Below are positions 1 to 12,800 of a DNA stretch of 64,000 nucleotides, one piece after another. The position numbers and the translations under genes were made by a program. The stretch's first letter is position 1; each line of letters starts with the position of its first letter. The notes beneath the pieces are model-generated. The model was not told the DNA's origin, searched no databases, and was given only the letters and a program-made list of their open reading frames with translations. The DNA comes from Actinernus sp. WN-2022 (taxonomy: Eukaryota; Cnidaria; Anthozoa; Actiniaria; Actinernidae), in NCBI GenBank assembly GCA_030867875.1, contig JAOWCC010000442.1:992001-1056000 (forward strand), given 5' to 3'.

Positions 1-1217
1 GATAACAAATTATTAGACAATGTTAAAAAATACAAATACCTTGGGCTTACTTTTACATCTGTTGGAACTCTAGCTTTTGCAAGACAAGAACTAAAACAAG
101 TGGCCCTAAAAGTATTATTTAGACTCAGAAAAGAGATGGGAAAGCATTTTAGAACAGACATTTCAATAACTGCAAGGCTTTTTGAATTGTTGCTTAATCA
201 GACCAATATTACTCTATGGGAGCGAAGTCTGGGGAGTAGATATGAAAACAAATCTAGACAAAGATCCAGCTGAACAGGTACACGTGAAGTTTTGCAAAAT
301 GCTCTTGGGGGTCAACAAGACCGCAGTAAATAACGCGTGTCGGGCTGAGTTGGGAAGGCTGCCCCTGAAGCACTGATCAAGCAATCAATAGAAGCTTTTC
401 ATTATGGACATCGTATTTATCATCAGATAAGTCAAAATTATCAGACAAGGCAATGTTTGATTGCATTAATAGGGCCCACTCGTACAGCTGGACAGAGAAA
501 CTAAAAAAACGTAATTGACCTACTTGGTTTCAGCTTCATTTGGTAATTAAATTTTAGTGAAGACCCTTCAACGTTTCTCGTAAAGAGAATACTCAACAAT
601 CTAGGTCAAAGATCCAAAGATATCGAAATCCAAAACTGGCATGGAGAAATTCATAACGACGAAAGAAAAAATCCATCTCATTCCAATAACGTAGGAACAT
701 ATAGATTATTTAAATATAATTACATGCACCCAAGAGGAATATCTCAAAAACGTAAGTGTAGTTAAGCACAGGATATCTAAGTCTAACCAAACTCCGAATC
801 AGCAATCACTGCCTTCAAATTGAAGTAGGAAGGCATTTAAGGCCATATCAAAAGTTAGAAGAAAGAATTTGTACAAAAGTGCAATACAGAAGTTGAAGAC
901 GAGAGGCATTTTCTATTTAAAAAATTAGAAAGGCAGTTAAATAAGAAAATAAACCATCTAACGGAAAATGAGATATTCCTCCTCCTTATCAATCCGCCAC
1001 ATGAAATTCAAAACACTGTACATGTGGCTAAGTACGTCTATGAGTGTTTTAAGGAAAGAACGCCGTAAAGACTAAAGTAGTAAGAAGTCATTGTACACTT
1101 ATTAAAATAGTCTTGTTGCAGTTCTATCATTGCTGTTATATTATATTATTATTAGCGTAACCGATGTCCTGTATAGGATAAGGGCTGGTAATAAACTTAT
1201 GTCTTATGTCTTATGTC
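1..1217 (+). mobile_element. 3' end of a non-LTR retrotransposon (LINE), decayed
   Basis: The first bases encode the downstream part of a reverse-transcriptase ORF. Frame 1 from base 1 reads a KYKYLGL stretch, typical of the region after the RT fingers/palm. A frameshift near 190-200 moves the reading to the frame with RPILLYGSEVWG, a hallmark of LINE RT thumb regions. Further indels and stops follow, and the last recognisable coding piece (about 961-1067) ends in NPPHEIQNTVHVAKYVYECF then a stop. The 3' tail near 1196-1217 has three TTATGTC copies, like the short tandem tails of CR1/RTE-type LINEs. The endonuclease and catalytic RT core lie outside the window or are lost. It is a dead copy, and the exact clade is not determined. 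Confidence 0.8.
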
Positions 1218-3760
1218 TAAAGTAGCGTCAAGTAACGCACCTAATAAGCTAAGTGATTTACCGGGATTCTTACTGGAAAAGGTTGGTGACTGAAAACTGA
1301 GATGTACCTGAATAGACGAGATTCTCTACATGTATGTAAAAGAGTACTGCAGTCGCGAAATTCGTGAGTTTGGTGGAATGCCCCCCCCCCCCCCCCCCTA
1401 TGCAAAATGATGGCTACGCCCCTGACGTTGAAATGGTTTCCCATTGTTTTTGTCCAGCCGATCCAATCAAATCACAGAGTTACAGCACAGCACATGTACG
1501 GACATGCCGTAGTTTGTCCCACTCATACGAAATCTGCTCTATAATGTTTGTATTGCGACTTAATTACTTGCCACTACGATGAAATTCATGCAACCATTTC
1601 TTGTGGCACTTTTTAGTCTTCCAATAGGACAAACAGTAGTGGCGGAAATATCCAACTCAGTGACAAATATTGGCAAAGCCAAATTAAACTACGAATTTTG
1701 CGTAGAGTTTACCGTCAAAATCACGTTAGCCTGGGAAACCAGCCGACTCGAGAGCTAAAATCACGTCCGCCATAATACTGAAGTGCGTTCTAAATAGTAA
1801 AATATTGTACTTTACTTATTCATTCACGCGAAGCCGGTTTGTGTGAAAAGTACATGTAGCTCCACATATCATATGTTGTCATGTTGAGTGGAGTAAAATG
1901 ACGTCACCTCCGCTGAAAATTTGCACGGCTAAAAATAAAGCAATACTTTATTTGGGAAGCGTGCAAACATCTCTCAAATTTTGAACAGTTAATCTTTTGC
2001 CTGGTATCTTAAGTTTGCAGACGGTAAATATTTCAGAAATTCGATATAACGGAAATTATTTAGCATCGGATTCCTATACAAATACTGTATTTCGCGCCAT
2101 GTGCACCGAACTCGTCTGTTCTGATTGGGATAAGGAAGAGTGAAAAAACTAGATGTGAAACAAGCACAAAACAATATAGATTTGTATTCCAATATAAAGC
2201 ATGTCTAAAGCTTCTTTATTTGTTAAGTATTAGCAACAAGAAGCTGCATGCACTAGCTTTCATGCACTCAGGTGTACAACAGTTCGTTAGTGATTCAGTT
2301 GTTTTTAAACAACTTTGACATTTTTTTCAAAAACTGAAACCTGCTTTGTTGGTTTGTTGAAGCTATTTGCATTTATGGGTATGTCAGCGAGTTCATATGT
2401 TCGGCTACATGCATGCGAGTCCTGGGCGACATCTCTGAAGTTCTTGAACATTTTATTGACCTAGAAAATCATACCTAAAACTTTAATTCCGACATTTGTC
2501 GGAATTAGTAATGTACACGAGTTTTCTCGCATTCAAGTGAACTATATTTGATCTGTAGTTTTGTCAAAGTAATTAAAAGGGGCCCTAGCGTTGTCACAAG
2601 TTAGCGAGAAGATCACTAATAATTATTCCTCGCATGGCCTCAAATCACATTGAAAAACTATCACAATTGCGCGAGCCCGTACAGCAAAAAAAAAATTGAG
2701 CTCTTTGAAAAACACACAAGTTAGAACTGATTAAAATGTTCACAAGAAATCCGAATGATAATCTTTTAATAAACCTACGTAAAAAATACAAACCTACAGT
2801 AGCTCTTTGACAGCAAAATATATTAAATTACTGGGTGATAAAAATACCGAAGGCCGTTAGATTAATATATCTTGTAGTTTTGGGGCCATCATGCGACTGA
2901 AGCCTGTTTGAGCTGTGGTGTCTTTTCTCAAAAGTTGTCCGATTTATTTTCATTTAAAAATTAAATAAATTCCCTGTAAATTTCCTGATCACGAGCCTAC
3001 CAATTCCCAGCACAAAGAACCGCTGTTCTCCCCGGGTGAAGTTTACTGCACCGGCAATCAACTGTAATCGAGAACGTAATTGTAAATGCTAATTGTATTT
3101 GAACTTTATCGAAGGCCAATAGAAGAAAATGATTTGCTTCTCACCATCTTGCTCTTTGGAAACTGATAGCCATTATCTCCGCCCCAAACTATCAAACTGT
3201 ATAATTATGCTCACACTGAGCCGGTCCGATCGTTTACACGACTCCAGTGACTCGCGCATGTGATCATCAAGTTATACAAAACATATTTTGTGGGTTAAAC
3301 TCGTTGTTATAGTAAACTTCACGTCACAACACAAGACTAATAAGGAGCACTGAAGGAACTGTAGTAAAAATACAAACGAAGATGATCAGAATTAGCCTGA
3401 AGTACAGCGTACGACAAAGCACTCGCGAATTTTCGTAAATCACTCTCCTCCAGATGCCAAGCTGCAAGAAATGCGAAGCCGAACATAACCCGTCAAAGGA
3501 TTGCTCGTCCCCTCCCCAATAGAGAATATTATGGTACCAGTATTTCCTGAATTAAGAAGGAAGCTGAAATGTTGGAGAATACAAAAGCATATAAACTACA
3601 ATATCAATGATGCGCGGATCTTTCCAACAGTATCGTATCAGTGGCTGCCAAAAATTCCTCCAGTGGGGAGGGGAGGAGCACATTGTTTATTCAGTTGCGC
3701 ATTCATAAAGTTACGAGCAATTTACGAAGCAATTTTCAGCAGTGTTAACCTATTTTAACC
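1218..3760. other. Non-coding, repeat-derived DNA
   Basis: I see no convincing gene here. The stretch contains an 18-base poly-C run at 1381-1398 and a fragment near 2193-2225 matching the MITE seen complete at 19.6 kb and 34.4 kb (TCTAAAGCTTCTTTATTTG). A piece near 2695-2725 resembles one arm of the hairpin element at 40.6 kb. The small open frames have no domain-like composition and no flanking splice signals I would trust. Confidence 0.5.
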
Positions 3761-3764
3761 TTTC

Positions 3765-3770
3765 TTTATT
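3765..3770 (-). terminator. Candidate polyadenylation signal for the TRIM gene
   Basis: The minus strand reads AATAAA here, about 350 bases beyond the in-frame stop of the TRIM ORF. It would serve an unspliced transcript that reads through the splice donor. It may also be chance in AT-rich sequence. Confidence 0.3.
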
Positions 3771-4131
3771 TAAAAATATGAGACAGAAATATACAAAAAT
3801 TATATCCAATCTGATACTACGATACAGTTACGTCAGAATCTCAGCATAAACTTTGTGCACTGCTGTTAGCGCTGGTATACTCGAACTACACTACTCTTAG
3901 CCAATCAATCCAGAAATGTTGTCATGTAATATAGGCAAAATATTAAATAAATAGAAAATATTAAGAACTTAGTAGGATATTCAAATATTGATATCTGTTA
4001 GTTTTCTCAGTTTAAAATAGAAACGTTATATACGGTGGAGAGTTATAAAGTTATAATGAAGAAAATAAATTAATTTAAAATCGTTGGATATTTTGCTACA
4101 AAAACAAGAACAAGGTTAAAAGATTAGTTAC

Positions 4132-5251
4132 CTGCACAGCTTGAAATCACCAACTTCCCAACGTTTAGAGCTTCGTGAACGTTGTCACTCGTCTCGTAAT
4201 ACACTGATGGACTTTCTCGTAGTTGTGGCCTTTGTTTCTTATGTGCGACCAGCAGTTCTTGTCCACGCTGAGCAGTAGTTGACTGGATTTGCAAAACCTC
4301 GGTTTTCAGGTTTCTATTAACAATACCCTCTACGTGTTCCACATAACTTGTCAGCTGGCCAATCTTTAGCTCTAAATCTTTCTGGAGGACGCTATGCGAG
4401 GTTTCTTGTTTGTTTTGTACCTCGTCTATCTTAGCCACCACTTCCGCCTCGTGTTCTCTTAACTTGCGAATTGCAGCTTCAACGCTCTCGTGCACTTTGC
4501 GTCGAGCTAAGTCTAATTCTTTTTGTGTTTCAGCTAACTCCTTTTGCGAACTGGTCAGTACAGTATGACAAGATGTAACTGCCTTCTTTATGCGTTCGGC
4601 TTGTTCCATCATAGCTGCTTTCGCTTCTTCTGCTGCCTCCTCCATGCTTGTGATATCGTGTGTCTTGTGAGTTAGCGTCACACACTTCTGGCAAACGCAC
4701 TTTTGGCATGTTTTTGTCCTACAAAAGTATTCCAGTCGGTTGTGTTCATGGCTAACTTCCTTACAGTACATGGGTCGTTGTAGAAAATCTCGAACATCTT
4801 CCGACTTGAATTCGCGTAGCGGGATGATTCGATGATTTCGGGTATTTTTGACTTTTCTGTGTAGCTCTATGCATTGTGCACACAGAAGGTCACTGCAATC
4901 AGAACAAAATGCACAGACGACCACAGCTTCCTCGCAATTACCACACACGGTTCTTGGGCTTTCCTGACTGGAACTGGCAGTTTCCAAGGCTGTGTACAGC
5001 TCCAGTAAACCAGCCAGGTAGAATGATGCTCGCAGATTTGATGGATCTCCATTCAGCAGCTCCACTACCGAACGGCACTCGGGACATGTGAAGGGCTGGT
5101 GGTTTTTCTGGCACGTTCCCAACCAACTTGTGATACAGTGTTGGCAAAAATTGTGTAAACACGGGAGAGTTTTTGGATTCGTAAAAACCTCCCCGCATAT
5201 GGCACACTGTAACTTTGCAGAAAATTCTCTCAGGAGGTCTTCGAACCCCAT
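4132..5251 (-). CDS. TRIM-family RING / B-box / coiled-coil protein, 5' exon
   Basis: This is a probable RING-type E3 ubiquitin ligase of the tripartite-motif family. Counted from the longest ORF start at 5341, the RING holds C46-x2-C49, C61-x-H63-x2-C66-x2-C69 and C86-x2-C89. Two B-boxes follow (Cys/His from about 133 to 170, and 193 to 228), then a long Glu/Lys/Gln-rich coiled coil from about 232 to 365. I prefer the ATG at 5251 (MGFEDLLREF), because TRIM proteins usually start just before the RING and the upstream 30 residues are nondescript. The ORF stops at 4124, but its last bases read GCAG|GTAACT on the minus strand, a good splice donor after 4132. The TAA is therefore probably intronic, and a C-terminal module (NHL, filamin or B30.2 in relatives) would be encoded further left. 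None was found there. If unspliced, the product ends after the coiled coil. Confidence 0.85.
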
Positions 5252-5699
5252 CTTTTCTTTGCGTTGTTTCAATGTCAACGTCTTCCCCAGACTTTGTGGC
5301 AGAATGCTTCTGCGTAATTTCTTATACCTTGCGAACAACACGTGATCTAGGCGTGTGGATCTCTAGTTACCATGGACACCATGGATTAGAAAGTTGTTGT
5401 CAGGAGGGGTAAACTAATGAACAGCTCTTGAAAGAAGCGCGTTTTAGTAGTAACTCGTCTTTAAGATATTCTCCTTGAAAAGAACTGAACTTTCAAAGTT
5501 AAAGTAAAGATGGTGATTTAGATTACAAGAAATGGCTTGAACGTTTCGTTTAAATATCCATAGAGTTGATTGTGGTACGTCTTACAAAATTTGCTATACT
5601 TTGGCAACAACAACTGTACTAAGACACCACTGAATCCGCTTAGACCCAAAATGGTAATCAGATTTTGCACGGTTTCACGCTTTTCGAGCGATCTAAGAA

Positions 5700-6530
5700 A
5701 GGTCTGGGAACAAGAAAGCTGTCTGATGGTGTTTGAAGCAACTTAATTTCTAACGCATTGAGTAAATTGCTTAAATATTGGTAGTAGTTAAAACTTGTTA
5801 TGAAGAGAAGAGAGGGCACTATATATTCACGTGATGTATGTCAGTCCCCCGGAAAACATAACACGGAGAATATGCAAATGTTACAGGAGCAAGAGGTCGT
5901 CAACTTCCTGGGTTTCTCAGAATTTATAGACAAAGGAAAAATAACTTGGCACTCAGTGGGATTCCTTTGAAGGATTGGTGCATATTTGTTAGAATTAGAA
6001 TAAGACAGAAATAGTAAACTATTTGTCGTTACAAACGGCGACGTTTGTTTCAATAAAACCTGACACTTTGACCAATGAAATTCTTTCGTTTGGCGTATGA
6101 AAGAACACTGAACTACTGTTTCACATTTGATTTTGGCAAACGTTGCATTTGGAACGTAATCAAACTCGACAAATTGTTTCACGTTTCAAGCTTGAACTTT
6201 GATCTTCGCTGGATATGTCAGAACAGGTCTGGGAACAAGAAAGCTGTCTGATGGTGTTTGACTGAGCAACTTTTAAAATTTCTAACGCATTGAGTGCATT
6301 TCTTAAATATTGGTAGCAGTTGAAACTTGTTATAAAGAGAAGAGAGGACTATATTCACGTGATGTATGTCAGTCCCCCGGAAAACATAACACGGAGAATA
6401 TGCAAATGTTACAAGACAATCAACTTCCTGGGTTTCTCAGAATTCAGACTTGACAGCAGCAAGTACGTACGTGGAAGTCGTGGGATTCTTTTGAAGGGTT
6501 GGTGATCATGAATATTTGTGAGAATTACAA
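5700..6530. repeat. Tandem segmental duplication, two copies about 525 bp apart
   Basis: Both copies share GGTCTGGGAACAAGAAAGCT, the TCACGTGATGTATGTCAGTC stretch and AACTTCCTGGGTTTCTCAGA in the same order and orientation. They differ by small indels, so the event is not very recent. Confidence 0.8.
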
Positions 6531-6871
6531 TAAGACATAAATAGCACACTGAAGCTCAACAGTTGATCTACCTCTATTAATTCTAAAGAACTGTCTGAGA
6601 ACTGTTATACGATTTGAAACTGTTTTCTACTTTTCTTTGTTTGATTTATAATAACTTTTAAGCATAATTTTCATTTTAAATTGGTTTCGTTTTAGTTCTG
6701 TTGCTCAGCAAAGTTTGTCCAACGTGAGAAACAATTCAAAAAATTCAACAACTACAAAACAAACTCAGTTATATTTAGTACAACTATGAAGGGTAAAGAA
6801 ATCGGTTTGCTCAAAGGATGAACTACCATTGTTACAATCTTAAATGAGTCGAAACGAGTCAAAACAACGCT

Positions 6872-8986
6872 GTACTTGATAAACAAAGTTCATCCAACGA
6901 AACATCTAGATCCTTCCTTCACTTTCAATTATGTGGATTTGTGATTTATTAATCTATTTTATTGCTATAACATTAGTAACATAACTGAAGTACACATCCA
7001 ATGCTATTACTTTAGTAAGTTGGTACATATTTATCACTTTGTATCAGTTCTGTGTTTGTAATGGCCATTGGTAATACGAGTCGTTCTGTTCATGTGTACA
7101 GCCATCCGTCTCCCCTCAAAACAGCCACTGACTGAATGTCGAAGTATTCAGATATTTGCATAGACTTGCTCCAAGTCGAACTCGCTGAGTCACTGGGTAA
7201 GCGATTACTGGGTCAAAAAATCGAGCGGTGGTGAGGGGTGGGTTGGAGTAGTTCAAAATGTTTCGCGAAAAACCAACTTTCCCTGACGTATGACGCAACG
7301 ATTTACTTAGTGAAAGATGTACATTTCCCACTAGGTCTGAGAAAAGAAGTGCATTTTTTTGGATGAAAACGTTGAAAAGTGAATTACTGGCTTTTAAAGC
7401 CAACAGGAACACATTAATTTACTTGTGCAACCTAAATTTCAAAGTGGCGCCATTTCTCGAGCTTTCATAGATTTCGATACACTACACGGCAATACAACGG
7501 TCTCTCCCTGTAGATAAAATTTAATCCATGGAATTGTGCTGTATTTTGAGTAAGCATACCAGAAAATGGCCTTTTTCTAACCTAACGCTAACCTCTAGCT
7601 CTCAAATAAAGAAATTATGGGATATATCTAAGACAAGTAAATTATGGGATAGAAAGGTCAGAAAAGTCTTAAACTGTCATTTGCCCTTCCACGAAAATGG
7701 CAAAAACACGAGTTACTGGCTTTTAAAGCTAAAGGCACACAAGATCACCCATGTTTTCACAAAAGGCGGTCTTAGGTTCTAGATAGATCTTAGCACCTAG
7801 CTGTCTTTAGCAAACGACCACTCGGCCCTCTCCCCAGTCTCCGCCGGGCCCTCGGCTTAGAATGTGACTGTTCTTGCGTCGCCCATCTGCGCAGGCGAGG
7901 ATTTGCACGCACAGAGATTCCTAGAAGACATACCGCATTACGATTCAACACAACGCGCGCGTACTAACGACATGCGCCACTACAGATCTGACGAATATAG
8001 CTTCACTGGACGGCTAAACCCGCATAGAATTTTGGGTAAAATATTATCCTTAAACTATAATTGCCCTTAAAATATTATTTATTTTAACTTTCCCACCCCT
8101 ACCCCTGAAAGCACTATTGAATTTTTTGTTTTTTACCATGAAAAGTATTCGTTCTACCCTGTGACAAAATTGAACACGACTTATTTTGTTAGCAATGGTC
8201 GAAGGGTTTCATGCAACGTAGAAAGCTACCAACTAGGATGCATTTCGTAATATCTTCATTGAAATTTTTTTTTCGTGCGACACGCAAACAGTAGAGAAGA
8301 ACACAATGAACACAGCTGTCATTAGCAGACTTCACGATGCTCTGTGGCTCTCTTCCAGCTATATTTCTACCTCAACAGCGGATCGGATTATATTTATTAA
8401 GCTTAAGCCCACATGCAAATAAGTGACTATTTAGTAGTATTTCAGAAAACAATTTTCTAGGAACAATTGTTTCAAATCCGAAAGTTTTAGGCTAACTTAC
8501 TCTCCCGAACAGCTTTTTAACCGAAAACTTCGTTGGGTGCCCTTGACTTATCTATGTATTTCATCAGCTGATTTGTTTACCCAATGCCACGTCCCGACTT
8601 GAAATGTTCCGTATTTTGCATGAAATCCCGGTACGCGGTATACCGGCCAGGATATATATATCCGACCGTGTTTTGAAAACAATTTAAAGAAGGGGCAATC
8701 AGGTTTTTTTTCCCAAAAAGGGGGCAGTCAGGGTTTTGGAGCTCGGATTGGGTCAAACAGGGTCAGGGTTTGAGCCTCTTGGCCTCACATACATACTCAT
8801 TTTTCATGTAAGTACTTGATAAACAAAGTTCATCCAACGAAACATCTAGATCCTTCCTTCACTTTCAATTATGTGGATTTGTGATTTATTAATCTATTTT
8901 ATTGCTATAACATTAGTAACATTACTGAAGTACACATCTAATGCTATTACTTTAGTAAGTTGGTACATATTTATCACTTTGTATCA
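6872..8986. repeat. Direct repeat pair of about 175 bp (6872-7046 and 8815-8986)
   Basis: Both copies begin CTTGATAAACAAAGTTCATC, end near TATCACTTTGTATCAG and differ at only a few bases. They flank about 1.77 kb of unrelated sequence. No target-site duplication or terminal motif was recognised, so they could be solo ends of an unknown element or a local duplication. Confidence 0.75.
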
Positions 8987-9392
8987 GAACAACCACACTT
9001 TTCAAGGACTAATGTTTTCCACGAGATCACACATTAACGACGTCAACACTAATTATGGTTGACCATCATAACGATCTGAAAAGTCATAATGATTATACCG
9101 GTAATCAGTGTCAGGCGGTTAAAATAACACATACATGTAATATGTTAATAATTTTGTCTGTTCAGCAACTTTTGATTTGTTGATGGCAGTTATGTTTTAT
9201 GATACTGAGTTGTCGCAACAGGAAAACTGATTAAAAATCAATACAATAAATATAAATTACCCAATAGTAGGGTTACTTGGAACTCAAAGGTGGGAGGGTG
9301 GCGCTAAACATGGGCGTACCGGGTAAGCACGCAAAAAATATCAATATAACAGCTAACCCATAATGTTTAACCATCTTGAACAAAAGAGCTGG

Positions 9393-9655
9393 GGTGGCGC
9401 ATGCGCAGTGGTTAAGCGCTTCGCCTCTCACCTCTGTGGCCTGGGTTAGGTTCCCGGACGTGGCGCGAATTGTTTGTCAAGTTTGTTGGTAACTCGCCCT
9501 TGCTCTGAGCGTTTTTCTCCGGGTTCTCCGGTTTTCCTCCCTCCACAAAAATCAACATGCTAAATTCCAATTCGATCTGTGGATTAGCCAGTACTGACTT
9601 TGATCAGCCTATATGGTTGTTTCAGGTCCCGTTAGAAATTCAGAGTAAGATCACA
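9393..9655 (+). mobile_element. tRNA-derived SINE
   Basis: The head has a pol III A-box-like TGGCGCATGCGCAGTGG followed about 40 bases later by a B-box-like GGTTAGGTTCCCGG, in a Ser/Leu-like tRNA-related layout. The body continues with CTCCGGGTTCTCCGGTTTTC and a tail containing AATTCCAATTCGATCTG and GTTAGAAATTC. The same tail occurs inverted at 18715-18800, which shows a dispersed family. It is not a functional tRNA because acceptor-stem pairing is absent. Confidence 0.75.
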
Positions 9656-9775
9656 CTGGTAAATGATGAGTTCTCACTAAGTTTGGTCTAGAGTTCACAG
9701 GTAAACACTTAGTTTTTTCCTATTCCACAAGGTATATATGCCCATGATTTAGTGCTAATCAAGTCCAAAACTTAC

Positions 9776-9877
9776 TGGGTCTGCTGGCCCAACAAATTCT
9801 CTGAAGGCTTTGGGTGCATCCGGCCCTCTTATCTCCAGAGCAAGACAAGGACCACTACACAGCTCCACAACCATGCT
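9776..9877 (-). CDS. NME7: NME7-like exon l: second NDPK domain
   Basis: 102 bp, phase 0 to 0. The acceptor is CTCTCCAG|AGCATG and the donor is GACCCA|GTAAGT. It encodes SMVVELCSGPCLALEIRGPD and then APKAFREFVGPADP. The following exon with the NxxHCTD active-site block was not located. Confidence 0.9.
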
Positions 9878-12800
9878 CTGGAGAGAAAGACAAAATATGT
9901 ATATTGAAATGACAAGATTTTCAAATTGTCAGCTGGAGATACAAGCTGTTAAGGATGGTTCTGGTGTGGAAAAAAAACCACACACAACGAAAATGGCTTA
10001 ATTATCAAGTGACCGAATCTATTTCTATGTTCTCCTTTAAATTTGATGCTGTTCAAAGAAGAATTTAAATCTTTACTAACAGTTTCTAATATTGCTTCAA
10101 TCTTTAAGGGCTGTCAATATATTCTTAGTGCCTGCTTAACATGCAACGTATGTTTAGGGTGGAGGGGGCATTAAGACCAAACAGTTCCGGAAATGAGATG
10201 GGGGAGGGGTTCATGCAACCTTCAACGGTAAAGACTGAAGACTGGCCATGTTACACAAATTAGTCCTCACAATTCTTCTATGCACAATTTGGAGGGAAAC
10301 TTTTAAATTGAATCTAACATTTATTTTCCTTGTACAATGCTCATTGCTATAATAGTAGCTGCAATAAGCTAACACAGAATAAAGCTATGGTATGTGAGCC
10401 AGGGAAAAAAGCAATAGGCTGTAGATCTTATGAACATACATTGTACTCGTTGACCACTCCCTTTTCACTTCGTGAAACTCTTCTGCATTAGCTCTCTCCA
10501 AATGGAACTGTTAACAAGAATGTAAAACACGTCAGGTTTTAACTCGGGTTGTGTGCAAAAAGGGCCTAAGTGACTCTTCATCGAATTCTAAATTCTCACT
10601 TAGAAACAAAGAAATTGGAGGAGAATTAGAATGTGATCAGGAGACACTTACGCCCTTTTTGCCCACAGCCCTTTAATTATGTTACTGGCTATTAAAGTGC
10701 CTATATGCCCAGGCCTCATTTGTTATACAAAAGCATCTTTTTCTACACATCCATGTTATAAATGTATTTGGGCTTTTCATCAGTGATTTTACAACAACCG
10801 CAATCTGATTGGCTAATTTTCATATGCAATATTTTAACAGACGCGCAGCCGGCTTTCGAAGCGGGCTGTGCAGAGATTTGTGAATTCAGGTTGTGTACAC
10901 ATCTGTTCCAAAAATCAAGAAAATGAGGATTTTAAAAGCATTTCATCACTGGGAAAAGTTAATCGGTGAGGCAAACTTCCTTGTGTGGTGCCATTTGTCA
11001 AAATTTGAGCTCTGAGATCTCTTGAGTCGAACAAAGCATTTTCGGCTAATTTGTGATCGACTTTGTGACAAGTTCGACCGATCTTTTAGAACTAGAACTG
11101 AGAAATTGTCTTGAATTAAATACATAATCTTCTAGTTCGTGATTAAAATCTCTTATTCAGGATATTTACATAACGTTCTTTTAAAGTAGAAACAAACAGT
11201 TTAGAGTAGCTTTGGTATTTTTCTAGAGTTCGGGAAAGCATAAAGACGTGTTCACGTTTTGGACTTTTCGACTCGAAAGGCAGTTTGTACACACTCCTTT
11301 GAAGCTAAAAGTGTTTTGTTGTTGTAAAAAACAAATTGAAGTTAGTTTTTTATGTGTCTGCGAAGACGCCTCGTGGATCCACAGCTATTTTGACCATGTT
11401 ATGACGAAAATCATTGGCAATATTAGGACAGACACATAAAAAACTAAATTCAATTTGTTAAGTTTACCAAATATTTTGTACAAATCAGAAAGTTTCATTC
11501 GCAAGGAGAAAGGAATGGCCTTCTGTTGGCCTCCTGTGACGTCACACAATTAGCATATTGGAATCTCTATAACTCAGAGATGCAACACTCTTCACAATCA
11601 ATGAATATTTTACCATTCACCTATTTAATTGATGTAGAATCGATTTTAATGGTAAAAAAGTTGGAATTATATGCACATTAAAACACAAATTTAATATACC
11701 TAGACACGTGTTCTGATGTACATGTAGGGCAGTTTTTGATTGAGCATTGAAAGTAATTTGGTGATAGCTCTACACTAGACCCAAACATTAGTTTTGTATA
11801 TCACCCAATCAATTTTTGTTTTAGCGAGAATTATCCATGATTGCATTTACTTCACGAATGCAAACGTCGTGATTGGTTCAAGTAACGTCAATCATGAATT
11901 AATTCAGTTTGTGATTGGCTCACTATCAGGGTTCCCACACATTTGCAGGAACAAAATTCCCTGACTTTTCGCTGACCAAGAAGCATTTTTCACTGACCTC
12001 TAGCTCATATTTTTTCCAAATATTCCAATATTTTGAGACAGAAACATTGAACAGAACAGCCCAAATAAATAAATAAGTGATGCCTGAAAATAAAAAATCA
12101 TTGACTTTTCAATGAAACTTGAGATTTCCCTGACCCAATCCTACATTCCCTTACCTTGAAAACGTTTTGTTTTCCCCTGACTTTTTCCTAACAGTGGGGA
12201 CCCTGATTATGTTTTTCACTTACTCCCATGATTGGTTCTGTAATAATTGCTTTGGTTTGGGTTTATAACACTGAATCGAAAACGTCTCTTGACAATGTCA
12301 CTCAAATGGAAATATCTTTTGAAGTTGTTCTATGTTTTGGATACCTGTGGTACCGTTAGAATCTGCATCATGAGCACCATAATCTGTTACTGACATGGTG
12401 TAGTGCTGATTAATGGAAATATCTTTTCAAGTTGTTCTATGTTTTGGATTATTACCTGTGGTACCATTAGAATCTGCATCATGAGCACCATAATCTGTTA
12501 CTGACATGGTGTTATTTAAGTGCTGATTAATGGAAATATCTTTTCAAGTTGTTCTATGTTTTGGATACCTGTGGTACCATTAGAATCTGCATCATGAGCA
12601 CCATAATCTGTTACTGACATGGTGTAGTGCTGATTAATGGAAATATCTTTTCAAGTTGTTCTATGTTTTGGATACCTGTGGTACCATTAGAATCTGCATC
12701 ATGAGCACCATAATCTGTTACTGACATGGTGTTATTTAAGTGCTGATTAATGGAAATATCTTTTCAAGTTGTTCTATGTTTTGGATACCTGTGGCACCAT

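Larger units (their letters stand above)
5412..9390. other. Intergenic, with two direct duplications
   Basis: No gene is supported. Two duplications are visible. A block at about 5700-5990 recurs at about 6225-6530 (shared GGTCTGGGAACAAGAAAGCT and CAGTCCCCCGGAAAACATAA). A block at 6872-7046 recurs nearly unchanged at 8815-8986 (starts CTTGATAAACAAAGTTCATC). The open frame at 7864-8070 has exon-like composition but no relative I recognise. The last exon of the NME7-like gene would be expected somewhere here and was not found. Confidence 0.5.

Noticed and set aside
7864..8070. 68-residue open frame with exon-like flanks
   Set aside because: It has an AG before and a GT after, but no recognisable relative or partner exons. 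It is too weak to call a gene.
9395..9470. Functional tRNA gene
   Set aside because: A- and B-box-like motifs are present but the acceptor stem does not pair, and a SINE body follows.
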